From: an uncultured Desulfovibrio sp.
GTDB taxonomy: Bacteria; Desulfobacterota; Desulfovibrionia; Desulfovibrionales; Desulfovibrionaceae
Direction of reading: 5' to 3'
NCBI GenBank assembly: GCA_913060505.1
Contig: CAJXRQ010000005.1
Span: forward strand, 1 to 64,000
Length of the DNA stretch: 64,000 bases
A program made the position numbers and the translations under genes. This document shows positions 24,542 through 33,446 of the stretch, piece after piece. Under the pieces are notes generated by a model. It was not told the origin of the DNA, did no database searches, and was given only the letters and a program-made list of their open reading frames with translations. Numbering within the stretch: the stretch's first letter is position 1; every line of letters begins with the position of its first letter.

Positions 24542-26827
24542 ATGCAAAATAAATTTCTACACGTATACGGAACGCGGGAACGCAATCTCAAAAATGTGTC
24601 CGTATCCATTCCCAAAAATCAAATCACCGTATTTACGGGAGTATCCGGCTCCGGGAAGTCTTCTCTTGTGTTCGACACCATAGCTGCGGAGTCTCAACGG
24701 CAATTAAATGAAAACCATTCTAGTTTCATACAACACCGCTTACCTCAATATGGACAACCGGATATGGATGGAATGGAAAACTTGCCGGTCTCGTTCATCA
24801 TTAGCCAAAAGCGATTGGGAGGCAACACGCGCTCCACGGTCGGAACCATAACGGATATATACTCTCTTCTCCGCCTACTCTATTCGCGCATGGGAAAACC
24901 GTTCGTGGGCTATGCTGAAGTTTTTTCCTTCAATTCCCCAAAAGGTATGTGCAAGACGTGCCATGGGACAGGTAAGGTGGACACCATTGATATCGATCGC
25001 TTGTTGGACAGAGATAAATCCCTGCTTGAAGGGGCGATTTTATTTCCAACATTTGAACCGGGCGGCTGGCGGTTGCGGCGGTATTTATATTCCGGGTTGT
25101 TTGATAATGACAAAAAGCTGCGTGATTTCAATGAGGAAGAAATGAACTGGCTGTTATACAGGACGGACAAAAAGCTACCGAATCCTGATCCACAGTGGCC
25201 GAAAACCGCTCAGTATGAAGGAGTAATTCCACGCATTGAGCGAACTTTTCTACACGGAGAAAGCGAAGAACGGTCCAGACACAAAAAGAAAATCGACAGT
25301 ATTGTCGCCCGTGGCATATGCGCAGACTGCGGAAGTTACAGGCTTAGCTCCCAAATATTGTCTTGCAAGATTGCGGGGAAGAACATTGGAGAATGTGCGT
25401 CCATGCAGTCTGACGACTTGCTTACTTTTTTACACACACTGGAATGCCCACCTCCCGTAAAACCCGTTCTTATCGCGCTCCAACGCCAATTGAAGCATAT
25501 GGTTTCCATAGGTTTGGGATATTTAAGTTTAAATCGAGAAACATCAACTCTTTCCGGAGGAGAATCACAACGAATCAAGATCTTGCGTCAGCTTGGAAGC
25601 AGCCTGACAGACGTGGCCTATATTCTGGATGAACCCAGTATCGGCTTGCACCCTCACGATGTAAACAAAGTCAACGCGCTTCTACGCCAGCTCCGGGACA
25701 AAGGGAACACGTTGCTCGTCGTGGAACATGATCCTGACATCATCCGTATAGCCGACCACATTGTCGACATGGGTCCCCGAGCAGGTTCTAACGGTGGAAA
25801 CGTCGTTTTTGAAGGTACATACGATGGCCTCGCCCAAGCAGATACGCTGACGGCCAAACATCTGGGACATACCGTTTACTTCAAAAAAGCACCGCGAAGA
25901 CCAGCAGGCTATATCGCCATTAAAAATGCCACACTGCACAATTTGAAAAACGTCAATGTAAATATCCCGAAAAAAATTCTGACTATTGTCACTGGTGTAG
26001 CCGGTTCCGGGAAAAGTAGCCTAATCAACGGAGTGCTGCCAAAGCTCTGTACGGATTGCATCATGATCGATCAGAAGCCTCTCCATGCATCAAAGCGGTC
26101 AACCATAGCAACAATCACTGGCATATTCGACGATATCCGCAAGAAATTTGCCCAAGCCAACCGTGTTGCACCGAGCCTTTTCAGCTTCAATTCAAAAGGT
26201 GCCTGCCCTGCATGCAAAGGTCTGGGCAAGATCTATACGGATCTCGCATTCATGGATACGGTTGTGACAACATGCGAAGTATGTAGAGGCAATCGATACA
26301 CACACGAAGTTCTCCAATACACCTTAAAGGGAAAGAACATAGCAGAGATACTTTCCTTAACCATTAACAATGCCTGCCGTTTTTTTGCTGGGGAAAAAAC
26401 AGCCAACACTCTTTCCCGGCTGAGCACGGTAGGACTAGGGTACATTACTCTGGGACAAACCTTGGACACGCTTTCAGGTGGGGAGTTACAACGAGTCAAA
26501 CTTGCAGCTGAACTCGGCAAAAAAGGACAAATTTACATTCTCGATGAGCCCACAACGGGGCTGCACATGGCGGACGTAGCACAGCTGATGGAAGTTTTGG
26601 ACAAACTCGTAAGCAGGGGAAACACTTTGATCGTCATTGAACATAACCTGGAGGTGCTCGCTCAGGCGGACTGGGTTATTGACCTTGGGCCCGGAGCTGG
26701 ACAAAAAGGAGGGACCATCCTTTTTGAAGGGACACCGCAGGAACTTTCAAATACGTCCGACTCCATAACCGGACGCTACCTGAAAAAATATATGCAGCAT
26801 AGGGAACAGCATAATGGCAAACATTGA
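24542..26827 (+). CDS. UvrA-like twin ABC ATPase
   Basis: The 761-residue protein has two UvrA-type ABC modules. Both Walker A motifs (GVSGSGKSSLVFD, GVAGSGKSSLING) and both signatures (LSGGESQRI, LSGGELQRVKLA) are intact. Zinc-type Cys pairs occur at CKTCHGTGK, CADCGSYR, CPACKGLGK and CEVCRGN. It is about 180 residues shorter than housekeeping UvrA, and the UvrB-binding region appears absent or reduced. Such short UvrA-like proteins occur near drug-resistance or stress genes. AGGAG precedes the ATG. The gene overlaps a marR gene by 14 bp, so stress- or drug-inducible expression is likely. Self-resistance to a DNA-binding compound is an inference. Confidence 0.88.
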   Translation: MQNKFLHVYGTRERNLKNVSVSIPKNQITVFTGVSGSGKSSLVFDTIAAESQRQLNENHSSFIQHRLPQYGQPDMDGMENLPVSFIISQKRLGGNTRSTVGTITDIYSLLRLLYSRMGKPFVGYAEVFSFNSPKGMCKTCHGTGKVDTIDIDRLLDRDKSLLEGAILFPTFEPGGWRLRRYLYSGLFDNDKKLRDFNEEEMNWLLYRTDKKLPNPDPQWPKTAQYEGVIPRIERTFLHGESEERSRHKKKIDSIVARGICADCGSYRLSSQILSCKIAGKNIGECASMQSDDLLTFLHTLECPPPVKPVLIALQRQLKHMVSIGLGYLSLNRETSTLSGGESQRIKILRQLGSSLTDVAYILDEPSIGLHPHDVNKVNALLRQLRDKGNTLLVVEHDPDIIRIADHIVDMGPRAGSNGGNVVFEGTYDGLAQADTLTAKHLGHTVYFKKAPRRPAGYIAIKNATLHNLKNVNVNIPKKILTIVTGVAGSGKSSLINGVLPKLCTDCIMIDQKPLHASKRSTIATITGIFDDIRKKFAQANRVAPSLFSFNSKGACPACKGLGKIYTDLAFMDTVVTTCEVCRGNRYTHEVLQYTLKGKNIAEILSLTINNACRFFAGEKTANTLSRLSTVGLGYITLGQTLDTLSGGELQRVKLAAELGKKGQIYILDEPTTGLHMADVAQLMEVLDKLVSRGNTLIVIEHNLEVLAQADWVIDLGPGAGQKGGTILFEGTPQELSNTSDSITGRYLKKYMQHREQHNGKH

Positions 26828-27233
26828 ACTTGAGCAAAGTTATCTCCCATTCCAATGTCTGATCATAAATAACCTCAATCGTTTCAACATCGAGGGGGTG
26901 GCGACAGCTCAGTACTACCTGCTGGATATACTGGCCACCCAAGGAAGCAAGACGACTAAGGAGTTAGCAGCACTGAGAGGTATTTCGCAATCCGGGATAT
27001 CTAAGCTGACAAAACGCCTGCTTGATAAGAAATATATCGTGCAGAAACGAAATCCTACTGACAGGCGCTCTTATGCCATTTCCGTCACCAAGGCGGGAAA
27101 AGAGTTTTTGACCCGTTCCGCATCGCTTCGGAATGAATTACTTGAAACCATAGAAAGAGCTCTGGAACCGGATGAAATAGCTATGTTTGCTTCGCTGTGC
27201 AGCAAGATAGTAAAAAAAAGCAAGAAACCTTAA
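26814..27233 (+). CDS. MarR-family regulator
   Basis: The 139-residue winged-helix protein has the MarR layout: a dimer helix, a helix-turn-helix (TTKELAALRGISQSGISKLTKRLLDKKYI, about 43-71) and a wing with the conserved DRR (NPTDRRSYAISVT). Its start overlaps the UvrA-like gene by 14 bp. It probably represses the operon by binding the palindrome at 24487-24498. Confidence 0.9.
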   Translation: MANIELEQSYLPFQCLIINNLNRFNIEGVATAQYYLLDILATQGSKTTKELAALRGISQSGISKLTKRLLDKKYIVQKRNPTDRRSYAISVTKAGKEFLTRSASLRNELLETIERALEPDEIAMFASLCSKIVKKSKKP

Positions 27234-27327
27234 ATTATAACGCCACAAACATATACAAAACACAACCAAAGCACTGACGAAAAAAAATCATGCTGTCGGC
27301 ACACAAATACCACGGTATTCGATGAAT

Positions 27328-27374
27328 ATAAAAAACTCCCCCGAACAGACATCTGTCCGGGGGAGCTCCATTTT
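27328..27374. terminator. Bidirectional terminator between marR and the AGCS gene
   Basis: Stem 27336-27349 pairs with 27352-27365 with one mismatch. The minus-strand side is followed by six or more T, and the plus-strand side by CTCCATTTTA, so it can serve both converging genes. Confidence 0.85.
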
Positions 27375-27386
27375 AATCGTTTTTGC

Positions 27387-28796
27387 CTAGTCTTCAGAGG
27401 GTGTAGCCACCGAAGAGGCAATGTTCTCGTTTTTCGAAGTACTCCCTTCGTGGGCCTTTCTCTCAAAGTACTGCTTCGTTTCCGAAACAACGACGGGAGT
27501 CAGCAGCAGGAGACCAATCAGGTTGGGGATAGCCATCAAGCCGTTCAGCATGTCCGAAATGTTCCAGACAATACTGAGCTTGGCCACAGCCCCAACTCCC
27601 ACGAAACAGATGAAGAGAAGCCGATACGGAAGCACGGCCTTTACACCAAGCAGATACTCAATGGATTTTTCGCCGTAATAACTCCAACCGAGAATGGTTG
27701 AATAGGCAAACAGCACCAGACCGATGGTTACGATATGCGCGCCGCCGGGCATTCCCTTTGCAAAGCCAACGGTTGTCAGCTCGGCTCCGGTCAGGCCACC
27801 GGACCATACTCCGGTGAGGATCAGGACAAGGCCTGTCATGGTACAGACAACCAGCGTGTCGATGAAGGTCTGGGTCATGGACACCAGAGCCTGCGTCACC
27901 GGTTGCTTGGTCTGCGCCGCCGCAGCAGCGATGGGAGCACTACCGAGGCCGGACTCGTTGGAGAAGACTCCGCGAGCCACACCCATTCTGATAGCGAGCA
28001 TCACTGTTGCCCCGGCAAATCCGCCGGTAGCGGCAGTCGGGTTGAACGCCTGTTCGACAATGAGTCCCAGAGCGGCAGGGATCTCAGCAGCGTTGGCAAT
28101 AAGGATGTACATTGCGCCGATCATGTAGAAGATGATCATGACGGGCACGAAGAGACCGGTCACCTGACCGATTTTCTTGATGCCACCCAGAATCACCGCA
28201 CCAACACCTACCATCAGGACAATCCCGGTTACGGTGGGGGAGATGTGGTACGTGGCATGAACCGCGTCCGCAATTGAGTTGGATTGAACCATGTTTCCGA
28301 TACCGAAGGCGGCTACGGAAGCAAAGCATGCGAAGATGGCCCCGAGCCAGGGCTTTTTCAAGCCGTTGGCGATATAATACATAGGACCACCGCTCATTTC
28401 GCCGTTTTCATCGACAACGCGATACTTCACGGCCAGAACAGCTTCGGCATACTTTGTGGCCATGCCGACAAGACCAGTAACCCACATCCAGAACAGTGCT
28501 CCGGGGCCACCCATGGCAATAGCCGTGGCGACGCCTGCAATGTTACCGGTTCCGACAGTGGCCGAAAGGGCCGTCATCAGTGCCTGGAAGTGGGTAATGT
28601 CCCCAGGCTCGTCTGTCTCTTCCTTGCGTTTCACCAACGCAAGATAGAGTGCATATCCCAATTTCCTTATTTGCAATCCGCGTAGTGCGAGTGTAAGCCA
28701 AATGCCTGTTCCCACCAGCAGAATCAACATGGGCGGCCCCCAGACGAACGCCCCTACTTTACCAACCAAACCATCTAGTGCTGTCAAAAAATCCAT
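27387..28796 (-). CDS. Alanine/glycine:cation symporter (AGCS family)
   Basis: The 469-residue protein has about eleven membrane helices and the AGCS signatures ([20 protein letters not shown] near 94-113, [27 protein letters not shown]). It imports alanine or glycine with Na+. It is downstream of alanine dehydrogenase with an 83-bp gap and probably shares its sigma-54 promoter. Confidence 0.95.
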   Translation of the reverse strand: MDFLTALDGLVGKVGAFVWGPPMLILLVGTGIWLTLALRGLQIRKLGYALYLALVKRKEETDEPGDITHFQALMTALSATVGTGNIAGVATAIAMGGPGALFWMWVTGLVGMATKYAEAVLAVKYRVVDENGEMSGGPMYYIANGLKKPWLGAIFACFASVAAFGIGNMVQSNSIADAVHATYHISPTVTGIVLMVGVGAVILGGIKKIGQVTGLFVPVMIIFYMIGAMYILIANAAEIPAALGLIVEQAFNPTAATGGFAGATVMLAIRMGVARGVFSNESGLGSAPIAAAAAQTKQPVTQALVSMTQTFIDTLVVCTMTGLVLILTGVWSGGLTGAELTTVGFAKGMPGGAHIVTIGLVLFAYSTILGWSYYGEKSIEYLLGVKAVLPYRLLFICFVGVGAVAKLSIVWNISDMLNGLMAIPNLIGLLLLTPVVVSETKQYFERKAHEGSTSKNENIASSVATPSED

Positions 28797-28879
28797 GCAA
28801 TCTCCTTGGCTTTAGACCTTGGATTTCCAGTAACAAACTCTCCTTTTAGATATCTTCGATACTTAGCCGCTCGTGTTTC

Positions 28880-29992
28880 TTAGAGGACTTCGTCCACCGG
28901 CACGTACTTGAGGTCGAAGGCATCAGCAACGCCCTTGAACGTGACATCGCCGTGGACGATGTTGAGACCGGTCTTGATTGCATGGTTATCGGCGGCAGCC
29001 TGTTTCCAGCCCTTGTTGGCCAGCTGCAGAGCGTACGGCAGAGTGGCGTTGGTCAGAGCCATGGTGGAGGTAACGGGCACAGCGCCGGGCATGTTGGCAA
29101 CGCAGTAGTGAATGACGCCTTCGACATCAAACACGGGTTCCTGGTGAGTGGTGGGCTTCGAAGTTTCGAAACAACCGCCCTGGTCGATGGCGACGTCAAC
29201 GATCACAGCGCCGTCCTTCATGGACTTCAGCATTTCGCGGGTAACCAGCTTGGGAGCCTTTGCACCGGCAACGAGCACAGCGCCAACAACGACATCAGCT
29301 TCGGAGACCAGCTCGCGCAACAGGGAGGGGCTGCTCATCATGGGGAAGCAGTTCTTGGGCATGACTTCCGAAAGATGACGGAGCCTGTCCAGATTCATGT
29401 CGAGCAGATAAACCTTGGCGCCGAGACCGCAAGCCATATTGGCAGCGTTGGTTCCGACGACACCGCCGCCGATGACGACAACGTTTGCGGGAGCAACACC
29501 GGTAACACCGCCCATCAGCAGGCCGCGACCACCGAAATCACGTTCCAGATATTTGGCTGCTTCCTGAATGGACATACGTCCTGCGACTTCACTCATGGGA
29601 GTGAGCAGCGGGAGGTCGCCAGCAGGGCCTTCCATGGTTTCATAAGCGACTGCGACGGACTTGTTCTTGATGAATGCGCGGGTCAGCGGCTCATCCGGAG
29701 CAAAGTGGAAGTAAGTGAAGACGATCTGACCTTCGCGAACCAGGTCGTATTCAGACGGTTGCGGCTCCTTGACATGCATGACCATGTCGCAGGCAGCGAA
29801 TATTTCGGCAGGAGTCTTGATGATTTCGGCACCGGCTGCGACATACGCATCATCCGAAAAACCGCTTCCCACACCAGCGGAAGCCTCCACCATGACCTCA
29901 TGGCCATTGGCGCACATGACTTCTACACCGTTGGGTGTCATCGCAACTCTGTTTTCTGCCTTTTTGATTTCTTTCAGGATTCCGACTTTCAT
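28880..29992 (-). CDS. ald: Alanine dehydrogenase
   Basis: The 370-residue protein matches NAD-dependent alanine dehydrogenase in length and motifs: KKAENRVAMTP near 10-20, VMVEASAGVGSGF near 33-45, a substrate Lys at HVKEPQ near 74, and the NAD-binding GGGVVGTNAANMACGLGA near 174-191. It converts alanine to pyruvate and ammonia, feeding pyruvate to energy metabolism. GGAGG precedes the ATG. It is expressed from a -24/-12 promoter at 30067-30083 with upstream repeat sites, and the TyrR-like activator gene lies just beyond them. Confidence 0.96.
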   Translation of the reverse strand: MKVGILKEIKKAENRVAMTPNGVEVMCANGHEVMVEASAGVGSGFSDDAYVAAGAEIIKTPAEIFAACDMVMHVKEPQPSEYDLVREGQIVFTYFHFAPDEPLTRAFIKNKSVAVAYETMEGPAGDLPLLTPMSEVAGRMSIQEAAKYLERDFGGRGLLMGGVTGVAPANVVVIGGGVVGTNAANMACGLGAKVYLLDMNLDRLRHLSEVMPKNCFPMMSSPSLLRELVSEADVVVGAVLVAGAKAPKLVTREMLKSMKDGAVIVDVAIDQGGCFETSKPTTHQEPVFDVEGVIHYCVANMPGAVPVTSTMALTNATLPYALQLANKGWKQAAADNHAIKTGLNIVHGDVTFKGVADAFDLKYVPVDEVL

Positions 29993-30066
29993 TGTAAAAC
30001 CTCCAAGATAGTACTGTTAACGTTTACGTAACATTGAACTCAATAGTTGGACCGCAGTATCTCTAA

Positions 30067-30083
30067 GGCAATCCTCATGCCAA
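30067..30083 (-). promoter_or_regulatory. Sigma-54 promoter of ald
   Basis: Reading on the minus strand, TTGGCATGAGGATTGCC has the GG and GC doublets at the exact sigma-54 spacing. Transcription would start about 60 bp before the ald start codon. The rest of the gap 29993-30418 holds the two repeats listed separately and otherwise only AT-rich DNA. Confidence 0.82.
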
Positions 30084-30206
30084 CGCGAAAACAGGCTGCT
30101 TGCTGTTCTGATTTTTTAGTAAAAAAATCTACTAAATCAGCTTGTTATAATTTCAGGACTTAAAAATTATGCAAGAAAAGATATAGATTTAAACCGCATT
30201 ACAAAC

Positions 30207-30224
30207 GGTTCGTTTTGTTTCCAA
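30207..30224 (-). promoter_or_regulatory. Upstream activator repeat, copy 1
   Basis: GGTTCGTTTTGTTTCCAA occurs here and, identically, at 30277-30294, exactly 70 bp apart. Copy 1 is about 135 bp upstream of the ald -24 element. It is a likely binding site of the TyrR-like activator. Confidence 0.65.
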
Positions 30225-30276
30225 AAAGAAAAAAATAATTTGTTAATACTTTGTAATAACTAAGCTATAACGCTGT

Positions 30277-30294
30277 GGTTCGTTTTGTTTCCAA
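30277..30294 (-). promoter_or_regulatory. Upstream activator repeat, copy 2
   Basis: This is the second exact copy of the 18-bp repeat at 30207-30224, about 205 bp upstream of the ald -24 element. Same orientation as copy 1. Confidence 0.65.
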
Positions 30295-30418
30295 CCTGTA
30301 AATTTGTTACCAGAAGCAGTGAAAGAGCTTTGCGCAAAAAACAAACCCGAAAAAATAAATCACATCTCCGGGTCAAAACATCGGATGAAAGACAGGAGAA
30401 AAGACGTAAGCGGAAACG

Positions 30419-32035
30419 CTAAAATGGCTGGGGGGCGGACTCCCAGCAGGAAGCTTCTTTTTTGTTCAACTGATATTTTTCAATTTTTCTCAACAATGCA
30501 GTATGGGAAAGATGAAGTTTCCTGGCCGCCTGTCGAATGCTCGAAGTGGAATTGAGTGTCTCAAGAACCAAATTCATCTCATAGGCGCTGACCATCTCTT
30601 TAAGGGGCCTTTTCGGTTTCTTTTGCACGGGGTGGCATTGCTGGCCGCAACAGAGTGGTTTCGTGTTGAAATGGATGGATTCGGCAGTAACTCGAACGGA
30701 GTCACTGAGAATGGAAGCCCGTTCAATGACGTTGCGCAACTCTCGCACGTTTCCCGGCCAATTATAGGAACAAAGTTGCTCCAACGCTTCCGGGGTAACC
30801 ACCTGATCCTCTTTCTGCAATCTGCGGTTGAATTCGCGCAAAAAGGATTCGACCAGCAGGGGAATGTCGTCCAACCGCTCCCTTAACGGAGGAATCCGGA
30901 TGTTCAGCACGTTGATTCGATAAAAAAGGTCTTCGCGGAACTCTCCTGCCTCCACCATCTCATTCAGGCTTTTGTTCGTAGCGGTGATGACTCTGGCGTT
31001 GACTGGAATCTGTTCGACACCGCCAATACGACGAACGAAGCCGTCCTGCAGGACTCGAAGAATCTTGGCCTGCGGTCCCAGCGGCATGTCACCGATTTCG
31101 TCGAGAAAAATCGTCCCATTGTGAGCGGCCTCAAACAAGCCGGGCTTGCCCTTTTTCTTGGCGCCGGTAAACGCCCCGTCAACATAACCGAAAAGTTCAC
31201 TCTCAATCAGGGCTTCAGGCAGCGCGGCACAGTTGATGGGGATGAAGGGGCCGGTCCGGCCGCTTTTGAAATGGATGGCCTTGGCGAAAAGTTCCTTACC
31301 GGTTCCGCTTTCGCCGGTGATGGAAATAGTGGTATCCAGACCCGAGGTCTTCTTTGCAAACGAAATCAGATTCTGGATAGCCTTGTTGTCTCCGATAAAA
31401 TCGTCAAAGGTCGTATCAATGGGTGCCATGACCGCATCGACCATTGCCTTGACTTCCTTGAGATCCTTCATCAGCAACACAGCGCCGGCAAAATTGCCAC
31501 GAGAGTTGAAAATAGGTTTTGCCGATCCGTAAAACTCCACCCTACCGGTACTGGTGACAGCGGATTTCCTCCTGCTGACCGGTATCTTTTTTTTCACACA
31601 GTCAAAAAGAACGTTGTCGTCACCCCCCACCTCGCTCACATGAGTGTTGACCAAATCTTCATACGGGAGTCCGAGAATACGGCAGGCAACGCTGTTGGCC
31701 GTGTTGATGATCCCGTGGGAATCCACGGAAAGGATACCTTCGCTCATCCAGTCAAACAGAATTCTGGACCAGAGTGCGCGCTTTTCCTGCGGCAAACGGT
31801 TCAACTCGGAATATTTCTCAATGCCCGGCAGTTCGGAAAAAAGTTTGAAAAGCACATCTTTGTGCACCTGATTTTTCCCATTGTTTATTTCCAGGGCGAC
31901 ATGAGCAAATTCGCCTTTCTGCTCGACCTCCATCGAAATGATATTCATATGATGGTCTTGGAGAAGCTTTGTGATATCAAAGACGATTCCGATCCTGTCC
32001 TTGAACACCAGCTCGAATTTTCTGCTTTTGTGCAT
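30419..32035 (-). CDS. TyrR-like sigma-54 activator (ACT-PAS-AAA-HTH)
   Basis: The 538-residue protein has an N-terminal ACT domain (about 5-75, RIGIVFDITKLLQDHHMNII), a PAS domain (about 88-200), an AAA+ sigma-54 interaction domain (about 210-445: Walker A GESGTGKE, the sigma-54 contact loop GAFTGA intact, Walker B GTIFLDEIGD) and a C-terminal Fis-type helix-turn-helix (SIRQAARKLHLSHTALLRKI, about 500-519). ACT domains bind amino acids, so it probably activates ald and the AGCS gene in response to alanine. It is on the same strand, upstream of ald, with the repeat sites between them. Confidence 0.92.
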   Translation of the reverse strand: MHKSRKFELVFKDRIGIVFDITKLLQDHHMNIISMEVEQKGEFAHVALEINNGKNQVHKDVLFKLFSELPGIEKYSELNRLPQEKRALWSRILFDWMSEGILSVDSHGIINTANSVACRILGLPYEDLVNTHVSEVGGDDNVLFDCVKKKIPVSRRKSAVTSTGRVEFYGSAKPIFNSRGNFAGAVLLMKDLKEVKAMVDAVMAPIDTTFDDFIGDNKAIQNLISFAKKTSGLDTTISITGESGTGKELFAKAIHFKSGRTGPFIPINCAALPEALIESELFGYVDGAFTGAKKKGKPGLFEAAHNGTIFLDEIGDMPLGPQAKILRVLQDGFVRRIGGVEQIPVNARVITATNKSLNEMVEAGEFREDLFYRINVLNIRIPPLRERLDDIPLLVESFLREFNRRLQKEDQVVTPEALEQLCSYNWPGNVRELRNVIERASILSDSVRVTAESIHFNTKPLCCGQQCHPVQKKPKRPLKEMVSAYEMNLVLETLNSTSSIRQAARKLHLSHTALLRKIEKYQLNKKEASCWESAPQPF

Positions 32036-32349
32036 GACTGACGTTTATCCGTGAAGAAAGGCTTTTCCCCTTTCACGCATGGGCCGTGCGCGAGGCGGGG
32101 ATTGCTGCGACAAGACTCTTATTTTCCTGCGGAGGCAATTTAATACACCCAAGAGCAACAACTGGACACCACTCCAAAAGATACTTTCTTGGAAGGGAAA
32201 AGCAAGCGATTTTCGTATCCCCATTTTACCGAAACCAGCGGACAACATCAAAGATGCTCCTGTTCAAAACAATATGAAGCAACCGGTACAAGAAGGAATT
32301 GGCCTCTGTGTCCTTCCGCAGGAAGCGCTCTTCCCAAGACACCAGGTTT
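32036..32349. other. Intergenic region with no recognised feature
   Basis: These 314 bp separate the TyrR-like gene (start 32035) from the end of the AraC gene. I see no convincing gene, terminator, sigma-54 element or long repeat. It must contain the promoter of the TyrR-like gene. Confidence 0.5.
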
Positions 32350-33243
32350 TCATCGATGAAGCCTGTGGTATTGAAGTGGTGTAATGCCTTCCAGCCTACT
32401 AAACACATTTGAAAAATGCGCTTGATCCGAAAACCCGCACGAAACAGCGATATCCGCAAGCTCAAGCCTGTGCGACCGGATCATGTGCTTGGCCCGGCAA
32501 ACACGAAGCCGCATGACATACTGATGTGGTGTAAAAGCCGTGGAAATTTTGAAACGTTTCATGAAATTGCTTCTGCTGAGTGAAACAAGGTCCGCAAGCT
32601 GCTGGACACCGATCTTGGAGGAAATATTCGCCTCAATGTAATCCAACACGCGCTTCAACTGAACGGACGAAAGTCCGTCCCTTTCATATCTTGAGAAACC
32701 GAACGAATGGGAAGGCAACCGTTCCAGAACAAGAGACGCGACGTTGCTGACATGGTATTCCATACCAATGGATCTGGCCTCATCGGGGTTAAACATCTCA
32801 TAAATCATGTGCTGCACCACTGAAGCCAGCCGGACATCACTCAAGCCAAATGCAGGACCGAGGGAACCGGGATGAAACCGCTCTCCCCGACTGTCCGCCA
32901 TATCCATGATCAAATCGTTCTCCAGGTAAATATGAAGTGCTATGGTTTCGCTCTGAAAGGAGGCTTTGGTCCCACTGTTCGGGGGAGTCACGGTTATGGA
33001 ATAAGGATCAAGCAGCTTGGCTTCCTGAGAATACCCGACCACCTTACGCCGGACAAATGTGGGAACAAGCGGTACCGAAATCCACAATTTGTTTCGAAAT
33101 CCTTCAACTTCAAAAGTCTGCGGCGGTTCCTTCATCAGCAAGCCCCGGAAACCAGCTTCTGGTTCTGCCGACAATTCCTTCAGCACTGAACCTTCAGGGG
33201 TTTTTTCCAACATCTGTCCGGTGGTTTGCAACGTTTTCTCCAT
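32350..33243 (-). CDS. AraC-family transcription regulator
   Basis: The 297-residue regulator has an N-terminal sensing region of unknown ligand (about 1-190) and a C-terminal double helix-turn-helix (about 198-295) with KIGVQQLADLVSLSRSNFMKRF and ADIAVSCGFSDQAHFSNVF, ending GITPLQYHRLHR. It follows the permease, tetrapyrrole methylase and TonB receptor genes on the same strand, and could regulate them or be independent (204-bp gap). Confidence 0.88.
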   Translation of the reverse strand: MEKTLQTTGQMLEKTPEGSVLKELSAEPEAGFRGLLMKEPPQTFEVEGFRNKLWISVPLVPTFVRRKVVGYSQEAKLLDPYSITVTPPNSGTKASFQSETIALHIYLENDLIMDMADSRGERFHPGSLGPAFGLSDVRLASVVQHMIYEMFNPDEARSIGMEYHVSNVASLVLERLPSHSFGFSRYERDGLSSVQLKRVLDYIEANISSKIGVQQLADLVSLSRSNFMKRFKISTAFTPHQYVMRLRVCRAKHMIRSHRLELADIAVSCGFSDQAHFSNVFSRLEGITPLQYHRLHR

Positions 33244-33446
33244 ATGAAGCCCTTATCCCCTTTCCTGCACGGAATTGACAACGCACTGTCCACAACAACG
33301 TCAGCAAGCAGTTCGGTTCATGTTCAGGAACTTGTTTATGGCAATTATGCCGCACCAGCACCTAGCAATCAATACTATTTATATTTCCCGGTAATCATAC
33401 ATATAATAGAAACCGGAATGAACGTTCCCCACCCTGCTGTTGGCCA

